DNA from: Plantago ovata
Lineage: Eukaryota; Streptophyta; Magnoliopsida; Lamiales; Plantaginaceae
Assembly (NCBI GenBank): GCA_028274465.1
Contig: CM051458.1
Location: 31,942,692 to 32,006,691, forward strand
DNA: 64,000 nucleotides
Reading direction: 5' to 3'
The notes below the pieces were generated by a model, which had not been told where the DNA came from, did not search any database, and was given only the letters and a program-made list of their open reading frames with translations. The translations under genes were made by a program, and so were the position numbers. Positions 22,980 through 33,921 of this stretch are shown here, piece after piece; the first letter of the stretch is position 1; each line of letters begins with the position of its first letter.

Positions 22980-25900
22980 ATGGAATGATTTAATGTACGT
23001 ATTCACTATGGGGATGACAGTTTCACTTTGGTTGATGTTAACCCACAGAGGTTTTCTTATGACAATCTGGTAGCAAAAATTGATGAGAATGTGCTTAGTA
23101 AGATTGAGTCTACACATACACTGGCTTTCACTTTGTATGCTGAGTGTGAGAATGGTGGAGGGGCCTTACATATATTATCTGACTTCAATGTTAAGCAAAT
23201 GTTTGAAAAGAACACTGCAAGCAGGGAGGTAGAGATATACATTACAGTTGAGGAGATTGAACCACTTGCTGTAGATAAGTCAGTAGAAAAGAAGAAGAGT
23301 AAGGGTAAGATGAGAGATGACATTGATCCACTATTTGAGGTCCCTATGTTAGAGCCACCACCAAGTGTTAGAAAGAGGTTGTTCAGGTCTTGCAAGCCAA
23401 AACCACCCAAAGCACCTAGGCAATTCCCCAAAGACCATGCAGAAGTGATTGATCTAACAGAAGATTATGAGCAACCACTTCCCACCCAGCCTACCCAAGA
23501 AGTTCCTATCCCAGAAAAGGAGCCTATAAATGACCCCCCTATCCAAAAAACTCCAGAAAGAGAGCCTGTAAAGGACCCCCCTGTCCATGTAACTCCACAA
23601 AAAGAGCCTGAAAACGACCCTCCCGGTCCATGTAGCTACAGAAAAAGAGACTCTAAATGATCCCCCTGTCCATGTAACTCCAGAAAAACAGCCTAACTTT
23701 GATGATTGTTACATCCCCCATCCTGATACTCCGGAAGAGGTGCCAGATTATGTAGACAATGTTAGTGGTATGGATTGGGAAGACATCTTGAATGCTATGG
23801 GTGGTTCACAATCAGGTTTGGATGGTTTGGAGGACGAAGAGAGGACAAAATCACCTAAACATCATGGTGCTCCTGATGTAGAAGATGAGGATGATGATGA
23901 TGGCCATGGTGTAGATGGTGAGGATGATGAATATATGGACTCGGAGAATGATGATGGTCTTGGTGTAGAGGATGAGGATGATAGAGCTATGGACTGGGAA
24001 GATGATGCCCCTAAGGGAGGTTATTTGCATGAAAGTGAAGATGAAGAATTGGGGTTTAAGAAGTGTGTGCCTGATGATGAATATTCTGAGAGTGATGAGG
24101 ATTCTGACTACACTCCAGATGCTGATGAGGGTGAGGGTGCAGATACTACTGATGCAACTACTAATGTCCAACATGAGGGAGATACTGTGCAGGAGGATGA
24201 ATCTGGTGGGGGTGAGTATCCTAGTGATCATGACTTGAGTGCTGATGGAGATGAACAATGGAACTGTGATGAGTTCAATGAGAACAATATGGAATGGGAT
24301 AAAGAGTTCGAGGTGGGAGACACATTTTCTAGTGTGGATGATCTCAGATTGAGAGTGAAGGAGTATGCATTGAAAAAAGGTTTTACCTTGAACAGATTGA
24401 AAAATGAAAAAGAAAGGTACACAGTCAGATGTGCTTCTTTCAAACGAGGATGCACATGGAGACTCCATGGGAGTGTCATGGATGATAATGTTTCCATCAT
24501 GGTGAAGAAGTATGAATCTACACACAAATGAATTAGAAGGGTTGATCCTAGAGAAGCTGATTCTAACTGGTTAGCCAAGAAAATAGTAAAGGAGTTACAT
24601 GAGCACCCTGGAAAATCTGCCAAGAAATTGGAGGGGTGGGTGAATAAATTGGTTGGTGCCAAGGTTCCCTATATGAGGGTATGGAGGGCAAGAGAGAAGG
24701 CAATTGAAATAATAGGCGGGAACCCTGAAAAGGCTTACCAAATGACACCTAGGTATATGAAATGGTGCTAAGAACCAACCCTGGCTCCATATTTGAGTTG
24801 GATACTGTACCTCAGATTGGAAGGGCACCCCAATTCAAAAGAGTATTCTATGGCTTGGAGGCATTGAAGACAGGCTTCCTGAATGGATGTTCACCATTTC
24901 TTTTCTTCGATGGTTGTCATCTCAAGGGTAGATATGGAGGGGTTCTCTTAAGTGCAGTGGCAACAGATGCCAATTGTGGCATCTTCCCGGTTGCTTGGGC
25001 TATAGTTGAAATAGAGTGCAAGGAGTCTTGGGGGTTCTTTCTCCACTGCCTGGAGATGTTTATAGGTCCATGGGAGGCTGATAAGCACTGGCATTTCATG
25101 GCCGACCGCCAAAAGGTGTGTTTACAGTTTTCCCTTTATGTATATATGAATTTGTGTATGCTTTACAGTTTTATTATTGCTTTATGCATTTATATATGGG
25201 ATATGTGTATGTTATATGAATTTGTGTATGCTATACAATTGTGTTTACAGTTTTCCCTTTATATAATAGGTTTGGTTCCGATTATAGAAGAAAAGGCACC
25301 CAATATCATCAATAGAAAGTGCGCAAAACATATCTACGACAACTTCAAATTGAAGTTGTCAGGTATGTTATTGAGAAAACACTTTTGGCATGCCTCCACT
25401 GCATATACCAGATATGGTTTTAATAAGGCCATGGAGAAGATCAAGGCAGCTAGTGAACCAGCTTATGATTGGTTAATGGACATCCCATTGGGTCACTGGG
25501 CTAGGCACTCATTTGATCCCACTCGAAAGATAGATCATGTTACTAATAATTGCAGTGAGAGTTTTAACTCATGGGTTGGACCTCTGAGAGAGAACTCAAT
25601 TCTGAACATCATGAAGGTAAGAGAATTAGCTCATATACATTCATATTCATTTACTGCCACTGTCATATGGAGGTACTAACATGTAATTGTTTCAGGGCTT
25701 GAGAAAACAGGTTATGCAAAGGATAAATTTGAGAAGGCAAAAGGGAACTGTTTGTTCAACTACTTTGATGCCAAGGGTGCTTAAGAAGATCAATGACACA
25801 TATGATCAGTCAAGGAAACTCACCTTGCTGATAGGGGATTATCCAGACTTTGAGGTCCAAGATTACAACTACACCTTTGTTGTTAATCTGGAGAAGAAAA

Positions 25901-26813
25901 CATGCAATTGTAACAGATGGGACTTGAGTGGAATACCATGTAGACATGCATAGGTGGAAATAACTTTCCAAAGGGATGATCCTGAGAAATATGTTAGTGA
26001 GAATCACAAGACAAAAGCCTATATGAAGGCTTATAGTGTGAAGATACATTCAGTCCCAGATCAAATCTTTTGGCTTGACAACTTAACAACTGATGAATGC
26101 TCACCACCTGTGATTGAGAAGAAGATAGGAAGGCCTGCAAAAGTAAGGATCAGGCATCCATCAGAAGGGGGGAATTCTAGAAAGGTGGCAAAGGAGAAGA
26201 TGAGAAGGCCACCCAAGTGTTCAACCTGTGGCTCAAGGGGTCATAACTGCAGAAGCAAAACATTCCCTGCATTGGTACTCATTCCTACTTCAAATATGAG
26301 TAATACTGTGTATATTTGTGTACTTAGTATCTGGTTTGTTTTTCTTTATTTTATTACAATAAAACAATGAAGGTGGTGGTGGTGTTACTGATGAACAAGG
26401 ACAGGAGGAACAAGTCCCTAATGATGTAAGTGTGGTATTGTGTTGATGGTGGTTATATGATGAATTGTATTAGTATGGTATTATATGGTGAATTGTATTT
26501 CTGTGATATTCTACGAATGATGTTTTCTGTGATTTCTGTGATTGATGTTCTTGGGTGAATGGTATTGTAGAATCCGGCTGCTAGCAAGAAGAGAAAAAGG
26601 AATGATGGTGCTGCTGCAGCTGGGAAAAAAGCAAGTGGCTCAAAGACAGCAGCTGGGAAAAAAGCTAGTGGATCAAAGGTAAAGGGAGATGGAAGTGCTG
26701 GAAAGAAAGGAGCTGCAGCTACTGGAAAAGGTGGATCAAAGGGAGCTGGAACATCTGGTAAAGATGGAGCTGGAGGAAAGGCAAAGGGAAAGGGAAAGGG
26801 AAAGACTATTTAG
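22980..26813 (+). pseudogene. MULE transposase (MuDR-type), multi-exon, disabled
   Basis: Catalyses cut-and-paste transposition of the element in the nucleus. Domains in order: an N-terminal ubiquitin-like/PB1-like part (VDVNPQRFSYDNLV), a proline-rich repeat of 'DPPVHVTPEKEP' type, a long Asp/Glu tract (23740-24290), the MuDR DNA-binding domain (EFEVGDTFSSVDDLRLRVKEYA), the DDE core with FDGCHLKGRYGG (first D) and ADRQK (second D), a SWIM zinc finger (CNCNRWDLSGIPCRH), a zinc knuckle (CSTCGSRGHNC), and a Lys/Gly/Ala-rich tail ending at TAG 26811. Introns lie near 25116-25269, 25616-25695 and in the 3' part. Breaks include a 1-bp shift near 23620, an in-frame TGA at 24529, a shift near 24770 and TAG at 25951. 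An intronic 50-bp duplication is also present. Confidence 0.9.
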
Positions 26814-27045
26814 TTGGGTTCTCTATCTTATTGGATTCTGAACCTCTTCCCTATGTTTATTTTTGGCTTCTAAGCTTTGATAATAGAATGCAACCGAATG
26901 CTTAGTACAATCTGCCAGCTCTACTCTATTGGCTTGTTATTAAACTCCATGAAATGCTTAGTATAATGTTTTGAATTGCTCTACTCTAGTGGCTTGTTAT
27001 TAAACTCCATGAATTGCTTAGTACAATGTTTTGAATTGCTCTACT

Positions 27046-27437
27046 CTACTTGAATGCCTTACATATTTGAACACATAAGTACACAACTAATAGGCAGAGA
27101 TTCAGGCAAATTAGTTGCCTGAATGCCTTCCATTTATCATCACTACACTGTGATCTTGGATCCTTCTCCTTTGTAGTTGATGTTCTTGTTGATGTTGCTT
27201 GAGCTTGACCATGTTGAGCCACTCTTTGTGGTATATACTCCCATAGCAATTCTGTTTCCAGAATTTCACCACCATGCGAAGGAATATTTTCTTAATCGTT
27301 AGCCCATTCCGACCATCCATGTCGCCTGCATCGCCAATAAAATCTCCCTTCGATTCCTACCGATAGCACCGTACACTTTTTACACCCTTGATCTTGCAGA
27401 ATGGACGAAGAATAACAGAATCAGAATTATTGCTCAT
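27046..27437 (-). pseudogene. Antisense GRF-type zinc-finger ORF inside the MULE
   Basis: On the minus strand, a frame near 27270-27400 reads GCKKCTVLSVG...GRFYWRCRRHGWSEW, a GRF-type zinc finger (CxxC, then a GRxFYxC core). The following part is Q/T-rich and ends in a hydrophobic stretch (LICLNLCLLVVYLCVQIC), a likely C-terminal membrane anchor, as in many plant GRF-finger proteins. One in-frame stop lies after the finger, and the nearest ATG (27437) is in a neighbouring frame, so it is broken. It lies tail-to-tail with the transposase gene. It may be a second gene of the transposon or a captured host gene; GRF-finger genes are often annotated near plant MULEs. Confidence 0.6.
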
Positions 27438-27818
27438 GTTTAGTTTACACTAAAAAGGAGTACATTTATGAATAATGCAACCATAAATTGTTCATAAAAT
27501 AGAGTTTGTTGGGGGTATAAATAGGAAAAAAAACTCAATTCAAACGGCTAGCTAGTGTTTTCTAATGGCTATATTTTAATTTCATCTAACTACCAGAAGA
27601 ATAGAATCAATTACATGTGAGTCCACACGTGTTTTGCACGTGCAAACTAAGCTATTTGGCCAGAGATAAAATCCAATTTTGCTGAAGGGGTAAGAAAGTA
27701 AAATCTTGCTTTTAATCCGTGAAAAGTCAAGTTCGTGGGTTTAGGTGTAATTAAATCTATCTAACAAGGTGTTGGATATAATTGTTTGGCTAACGAGGGC
27801 TATCTGTAATAAAAAGGA

Positions 27819-27847
27819 CTAGCAAGGGTACTATATGTAAGAAGCCC
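27819..27847 (-). repeat. Right terminal inverted repeat of the MULE
   Basis: The reverse complement starts GGGCTTCTTACATATAGTACCC and matches the left end. It is followed by the 9-bp flank TGTTAATTA. Confidence 0.85.
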
Positions 27848-27961
27848 TGTTAATTATTGAAAAATGATATTTATTTAAATCAGTGATTAATTATTTGTGT
27901 TTTTTTCCGAATAATATTTTTTTTTAATTCACCGAAAGAAAAAATTTAAAAAAATAATCTC

Positions 27962-28040
27962 AAAAGTTGTGGCCAGAGGGAATTTAAACCGAGTGGTATA
28001 CATGATGAAACTCACCACGTTCCACTCGACCACAGCTTTT
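27962..28040 (-). repeat. tRNA-like 79-bp hairpin element, copy 3
   Basis: Arms AAAAGCTGTGG and CCACAACTTTT (minus strand) with an inner stem GTGGT/ACCAC and A-box-like TGGTCGAGTGG. The B-box (GGTTTAAATTCC) is more decayed than in copy 2. The upstream 110 bases match those before copy 1, so copies 1 and 3 belong to a duplicated block. Confidence 0.6.
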
Positions 28041-28117
28041 CATTCGTTTATGTTTGATCGCATCTAATATTGGCATTTCATGTAATATGTTATTTGGTAA
28101 AATTAGAAAAAATTTCA

Positions 28118-28197
28118 AAAAGCTGTGGCCAGAGGGAATTCAAAACCGGGTGGTATAGAATGTGAAACACACTACTTTCCATTCGACCACAGCTTTT
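28118..28197 (-). repeat. tRNA-like hairpin element, copy 4
   Basis: Lies 77 bases beyond copy 3 in the same orientation. Arms AAAAGCTGTGG/CCACAGCTTTT are perfect. The inner loop sequence differs more than in the other copies, while the arms and box-like motifs stay. The following text (TTTGATAGCATCTAATATTGG) also follows copies 1 and 3. Confidence 0.6.
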
Positions 28198-28617
28198 AAT
28201 TCGCTTAAGTTTGATAGCATCTAATATTGGTATTTGATTTAACATGTTATTTGGTAAGTTTCCAAATTTCAATCAATCACGCCAATTCAATGCTGATTTA
28301 ATCTAAATATAAAAAATATGTACTACACGTTTTGGTAAGTCTTATTCTCCTCCATTCCTTTCCATCCATGCCAAAGACTCATCAATGCTTCTATAATAGT
28401 ATATGTAATGTTTATGATTTTGCTTAATTGTGGGGAATAATATCAAATCAAGTTGATACGAGACTAAAATTAGTGCACTGATTGAGGTTCTTTTTGAAAC
28501 CCTAAAAAACCTCTTATATATAGCTAACAATCGAGATCCTCTTCTTCATTTTAAAATCAGTGCTATATTTCATTCTTCATTTTACAACTGAACTATATTT
28601 TTAAGCGTTCAAGAATT

Positions 28618-29439
28618 ATGGAGGGTCCGGTTGGTTTCGTGGCTTTCAAATCTGTTGAAGAACATAGGAAGATTCATTTGAAGTATTTGTTGTTAATTGT
28701 GTTGGGTGGCTGGATCGACAGTATTTCGATCACTATGTGGTGAGATTCATATTATAATGAATTGTTTTATTCGTTAGCACTGGTTTTAACGCTATGTGGT
28801 AATACTAATTAATCATTTGTTATTTTACGTAGCATGGCATCTTTTGGGCGTTTGTTCAATCATGGTGGCTTCTATGTGAGGTTTAATCTTGCATCTGTCC
28901 GGAATGAAGAACTAGCAACTCCAAATTTCTACTACATGTTGTTAATCGTAAGTAACATTTTCTTGATCATACCACTGTTTTAAATATTTATTTTCTAAAC
29001 CTGTTTGCTAATATTATTTGATTTTATATTGTAGATGGATGTGTTCCAGTATGAGATCTTCCATAGGGTCGAAGAGTTGTTGCGAATTCTAACCGAAGCA
29101 TCACATCCAATGGCCAAATATTTATCATGCATAGTTAAAATGTTGAATGGTGATGAACAAATTCGACAACATGGATTACGTCTCTTCAAAGAGATTGCAA
29201 CAATGCCAAGAGGGTTGTCCCGTTTGAAGAATTATAGAAAATTTTTATTAGGCCAGCTTCGCGATTTAAATCATGGTATCTTTGCTTTGGATTTCAGTAC
29301 TCCAAAATTTTGCAATGATGATCATATTGTGGGGATGGATGATATAGATGACGGCTTGTGTTTTATTTGTTTGGCAGACCAGGAAGTATTATGCTATAGT
29401 CATGCTTATGAATTTCATACGGCTATAGATGAGATTTAA
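28618..29439 (+). CDS. F-box / Sel1-like protein, three exons, intact
   Basis: Exons 28618-28739, 28833-28947 and 29035-29439 join in one open frame of 213 codons, with GT-AG introns of 93 and 87 bases and matching phases. The N-terminal part (HLKYLLLIVLGGWIDSIS) is a weak F-box, followed by CMASFGRLFNHGGFYVRF. The second half (about residues 80-140: MAKYLSCIVKMLNGDEQIRQHGLRLF) resembles the Sel1-like helical repeat of plant F-box proteins related to Arabidopsis At2g35280 and At1g67623. A Cys-x2-Cys (CFICLADQEVLC) is near the end. The F-box would bind a SKP1 adaptor of an SCF ubiquitin ligase; the target is unknown. A TATA-like CTTATATATAGC lies near 28512, about 100 bases before the ATG. Family placement is from memory of motif layout and is moderately sure; the exon structure is well supported. 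Confidence 0.7.
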
Positions 29440-30069
29440 TTCATGGAATCGTTGTATGATTAGTAAAATTTAGTTTTTTCGGCGGTTAATGTCATTTGCA
29501 ATATAACTCATTTTAGCTTATATCGATTATCTACGATTACTACAGTTTCTTTTTCTTTTTTTTTTTTTTTCTTTTTATTTTTTAACCGTGGTAAAATAGA
29601 TTCGATATTATAATATTGACATTCTGATTTTTATTTCCACTTGATGGTATACTATTAAATGTAGAATATCTATTTCGTTGAGTGATTGATCTCATTGTTC
29701 TATATCTTTGGTATGTATTTAATAATACCAATGTTTTGGTGAGTCAACAAATCGTTTAGTCAATACATTAATTGTTTTAATTAGGAGTGAAATACGATTA
29801 CATAACCTCTATATATATGATGATATCGATATCTTTATTCAATTAGAGGTACCCCACGTTCTTTTTTATAATTTCCTTTAATTTTGCAAACCAGATTTAA
29901 CATGTTTAATCGATTTACCTATAATTAAGTACGATACATTTGGAATAATTATTGTATTGCATAATCATTACCTAATATACTCTATACATTACATTATAAA
30001 TAGTCTTTGCTACTATCATAGTGTATATCCACGAATTTAAGAGCAAGATATATTGAAATCGATGTTCAA
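29440..30069. other. Intergenic region, AT-rich
   Basis: It contains a T-run at 29550-29582 and no coding potential on either strand. The last 70 bases should hold the promoter of the next gene copy. Nothing else is recognised. Confidence 0.5.
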
Positions 30070-30971
30070 ATGGATGTTGACATCTCAAAGTCCAAGAACA
30101 GGATCCGCAGGGCCATCGTTCATGTTTGTAAGCGCAAAGAAATCATCCGTAATTAACATAGTCGGCTATTATCTATTCCAACGGATTTGGTTAGAAACAT
30201 CATTCAACGTGTTGCTGTGGACTCATCAGAATCGATTGTTGTACTTCAGTTAATGTGAGAATTTATTACATTCAACAAGCTATTGCAAATTGTCTGATTT
30301 TCATATAATTTTTATTTTATCGCATTAATTTATCTACAGTTGCAAAAAAGAAACTATCTTCTGAGTCATTTGTTTACCGCTATATGAAGTTCGAGTTATT
30401 TCATTCAAAGAGTGTTTCATCATCCGAATTACTTCTCCATGCCAAGTGTCTTCAACATGGTAACCCAGACTTACTATACAAATACGCCCTGGTAAGTCGA
30501 ACTTACTAATTCATCAACATAAACATTTTTTTCTTACATCCTTACTAACACAAATTTCTACAAATATTAATGTAGATAGATTACTTCTTCTATAAAAAAT
30601 ATGAAACTGCCCAACAGTTCCTTCAACGGGCAATGTTAGCTGGTCATGTGGAAGTAGCGTATTTGAGTTGTGTGTTCAAGATGTGGCACATTCATGATCC
30701 ACAAATTAGGGAAGACGGTATACCAATAATGCGTGCATATGAAGGCACATGTAGTGGACGGAAATATATAACCGAATGTCGCAAAAAACTGAATGAAATT
30801 CTAGGAGCCATGGAGGTTAGAATATTGTGGTTCATACGTGTTTCTATGTGTCGTATCCATACACCGAGTGGAAGTGGATCAAGCACTGGGTGTCACCACT
30901 GCCTAGCGAACAAAGAATTGATGATCCTATTCGACACCACCAATTGGCCCCGTTACTGTAACTGTGGCTAA
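30070..30971 (+). pseudogene. F-box / Sel1-like gene copy, disabled
   Basis: The same gene family as the intact copy upstream. Exon 1 (about 30070-30249) carries a basic N-terminus (SKSKNRIRRAIVHVCKRK) and a clearer F-box, IPTDLVRNIIQRVAVDSSES. Exon 2 is 30340-30491 (FVYRYMKFELF, then GNPDLLYKYAL) and exon 3 is 30576-30971 (YETAQQFLQRAMLAGHVEVAYLSCVFKM). The C-terminus has CHHCLANKELM and CNC, which could be a small zinc site. An in-frame TAA at 30154 separates the basic start from the F-box, and the exon 1-2 junction is out of phase by one base near an A-run (30344-30349). If translation began downstream of the stop a shorter product could exist, but the frame change makes a working protein unlikely. 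Confidence 0.6.
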
Positions 30972-31536
30972 TAAGTTGAAATAATATCTTAATATGCAAC
31001 ATCAATATTGATTTTTAATTTATCTATTAGGCGTCCATATTATTTAGTAACATGTTTGATGTACAATACTACGATAGTCTGCCATAATGTATTTAAAATT
31101 CAAGATAACATTTAAAAAACAATAGGTGCATTGATGTTTTGTTGTAACAGATTATGTCATCATACAATTTCTTATATCTAGTTGTCTATTATGAAATGTG
31201 TAGTAGACTAAAAAATGTATATACAAAATGATTAAGCATATAATACAATCAAAATAATAGGAATTATTAAGTTCCTTATTCGGCCGTGTATACAATCCCA
31301 AATATCGTATGAATTCGTCTTCAGGTTAACAATGAGTTGGATTCACTCCTTAGTCGATAGGGAACAACATCCTATTTCCTGCAATACAGAGTAAATTAAA
31401 AATCTGATTTATGCATACACGACAAGTGTTGAATGCATTCAGTATATATGCATTATAGACTTCAAAGGTTAATTGCCAAGTGTGGTTGAAATTGAATGCA
31501 TTGACAAGTGTGGTGAAGTTGCATGCATTATAATGC
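30972..31536. other. Intergenic region
   Basis: AT-rich, with no gene seen. The end (31490-31560) has short inverted and direct repeats of GCATGCATTATAATGCATG, which form a near-perfect palindrome (31521-31540) just before the TATA-like CTATAAATTAG of the next gene. Confidence 0.5.
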
Positions 31537-31656
31537 ATGTGTATGCACAACTTCTATAAATTAGAAACCAATTCACCAAGAATTATACTACCCATCTGTT
31601 CGATTTTAACTACATACACTTATTCACTCACGTTTTTAAGTGCTATTATGTATAAT

Positions 31657-32123
31657 CACCCTCAGTTTGAAGCTATTTTTGATGAACAACTCCAGCACAT
31701 GCTCAAATGGGGCGTAAGGTAACATTTCATAGTTGTTTATTATTTTAACTATTTTTCCTACTTTGTTCTCACAAATTTTAACGTGTAGGTATCATGATGT
31801 TCATGGTAATAGGATTGAAAATGCTTCTCTACTTGGAGCAAATTAAAGCTGTTAGAGCAAAGGCCGAACTACGTGAACATCAAAGAGGACCGATCTATCA
31901 ATCTGCAGATGTTGCTGCACAACTTCATGTTATATCGTGCCAGAACCCTTCTGTTGAGGAGTCGGCTAGATGTTTGAAAGAAACGATTTTAGACTTGTAA
32001 AAGGATTATATTACATTTGGCCTAGCTGAGAAGAGCATACACAACTATGTTGTGCAGTGTAGGGTTACGATGTTCCACACAGTGAAGAATCACGATGGTT
32101 TTCGAACTCCTCATTATGTCTAA
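31657..32123 (+). pseudogene. Two-exon gene of unknown function, disabled
   Basis: Exon 1 starts at ATG 31657 (MYNHPQFEAIFDEQLQHMLKWG) and ends at a GT donor near 31721. Exon 2 begins after TAG near 31789 and reads YHDVHGNRIENASLLGAN, then in the next frame AVRAKAELREHQRGPIYQSAD, VISCQNPSVEESARCLKET, and after a TAA (31998-32000) AEKSIHNYVVQCRVTMFH. The coherent amino-acid text across these pieces indicates one former protein with a 1-base shift and a stop. I do not recognise the family. A TATA-like CTATAAATTAG lies near 31553. The promoter-like text is repeated at 32320-32430, so a second copy of the gene probably once lay there. Confidence 0.45.
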
Positions 32124-32319
32124 TATGATATCTATGACGACTCGAGTTTATGGTGTAGCATTTTTATACTTATGTGTTGTGAATTTATGTTTGTTGTAAT
32201 TTCCAGATTTACTCCTAATTCCGTTATTACGTTTCAAGTTAATTTGTTTTGAGATGACAAGTGTAATCCATGCTACATTAATAATAAAACATTATTTTTT
32301 AATGTTGAACTAAAAAAAA

Positions 32320-32438
32320 TACAAGTGTTGTTCAACTTCCATGCATTCACAAGTGTTTGTATATGAGCATGCAAACCTTCTATAAATGTAGGCTTCATTC
32401 TATCATCTAATTCATTCACTTTCTCCTGCTTTTACTAT
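32320..32438 (+). promoter_or_regulatory. Duplicated promoter-like segment, cut off by element B
   Basis: The segment has GTTCAACTTCCATGCATTC, then GAGCATGCAAACCTTCTATAAATG and a C/T-rich leader. This mirrors 31500-31630, which precedes the unknown two-exon gene. Element B starts at 32439, so the body of this presumed second copy is displaced beyond the window. Confidence 0.45.
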
Positions 32439-33921
32439 TGTTAGGAAACTTGTAATTTTGATGAGCAATTAACCATGCTAAATTAAGGAAACTCCAGTAA
32501 CTAGTACTCTTAAGGTCCATACAAATTTAGAATTTTAAGGACATTGTAAAAGAGGAACGTTTGCTGAAAGACTTAGTGTAGATACTAGTTAGGCTCTTTC
32601 GTTTGCTGATGATGTACTTTGTTTTTACAAATGAACTATTGAAGCACTAAAACCGCTCAGAAACTTGAAGATTCGAAGATTGAAGACTTAGAAGAATTCT
32701 GAGAAAGGTATCTACAAAAGCACATGTTGCTCAGAAAGTGAGATTTTCAGCAACAACTAGTATAAGTGAAAATCTATATGACAGAGTAGGTTGTGCTTGC
32801 TAAAACTGAGACTGACCACTTGCTGGCTAACATATGTCACCTCCTTGCTGAAGAGTACTTGCATTTTGGCTTCAACGTTCACATTTGAATTTGATTCAAA
32901 TAAACATTAAATGCAAAGTAGGCACGCGAAGAACATGAAGACAAGAAGACAAATGAAAGACGCTGCTGAAAGTACAAAAGCGAGATAGTGACATCTTAAG
33001 GTGCAAAGCCTTAGAATTTGAAATTCAAACGGCTCCCTTGAGACACTATAAATAGAGGTCATCTGGCAAAGAGTAGATGTGTGTCAACAACGTGATCAAA
33101 CTCTCTCTTGTGCTTTAAACACTCAAAACCTTCTATACTCTTTACTGCCTATTGATCCGTTCCAAGACTTAAACTTGAAACAAAAGCTACTTGTGAAGAA
33201 GTAGAACATTCACGGCAAAGAAATTAGTTAAGTGTTCTTTCTTTCGAACAAGAACAAGTCTTGACACCAGAAACAATTAAACTTGCTTACTGAAAAGTAT
33301 TAGAAGTTGTGTTTCTTTAGATAACTTGTTATAGCTGAAAAAGTTATATTCAAGTGATCTCATCCCAAACCTCTCTAACTAGTAAACACCCTTTTCAGGC
33401 GTGAAATTCAGGGGGAATTAATCAAGCATAGTGTTGCTGATTATAAGTTCCAAGTTTGGTGGAGAACAAGGTTACAGTTCTCTAGTTAGGTTGGAAACGA
33501 AGCAAGTGTGCTTTGGTTTCTAAAGAATCATTAGTGATAGGATTTTTAAGGAACCTCACATCTTATCTTAGTGGATTCAGTCCTAGAAAGGACAAAGTGG
33601 ATTCGTTGAGAGATTACGCCACTCTCAGATACCACTATAAAAGTGTTTGTGTGATTTAGTTTACCGCATTCAGTTTTCAGCAAGCTACATTTACTGTACA
33701 CTGACACTCTGCTCACTTGCTGAAACTAGCACTCTCTGAAAAGCACTTATTGTAAAAAGACTTCCGCATTCTGTCTTTAAAGTACCAACAAACTCGTTAC
33801 TGAAAAGTAACAAGTACTTGCTGAGAAAGTTAAGTACCAGCAAACTCATTACTGAAAAGTAATAAGCACTTGCTGAGAAAGTTTTAAACGACGAAAAGAT
33901 TGAAAAGACTATTCACCCCCC
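32439..33921 (+). repeat. 5' LTR of element B, main part
   Basis: Matches the LTRs of element A throughout. It carries a likely promoter (CACTATAAATAGAGG near 33043-33057) and the TTACTGAAAAGTAA inverted repeats near its end. The last 40 bases lie beyond insert C at 42123-42162, ending ACCAACA. Confidence 0.9.

Larger units (their letters stand above)
22389..27847 (+). mobile_element. Mutator-like transposon (MULE), once autonomous
   Basis: The ends are inverted repeats: GGGATTTTTACATATAGTACCC at the left and, on the minus strand, GGGCTTCTTACATATAGTACCC at the right, sharing TTACATATAGTACCC. The 9-bp flanks TTTTAATTA (22380-22388) and TGTTAATTA (27848-27856) differ at one base, as expected for an aged Mutator target duplication. 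The site without the element is visible in the repeat copy near 8140, which reads straight through. Length 5459 bp. It carries a spliced transposase gene on the plus strand and a GRF-type zinc-finger ORF on the minus strand near the right end. Both are disabled, so it could now move only with help. Confidence 0.93.

Noticed and set aside
23851-24525. 224-codon minus-strand ORF opposite the MULE transposase
   Set aside because: A shadow of the Asp/Glu-rich tract: GAT/GAA codons read in reverse give Ile/Phe/His text without stops.
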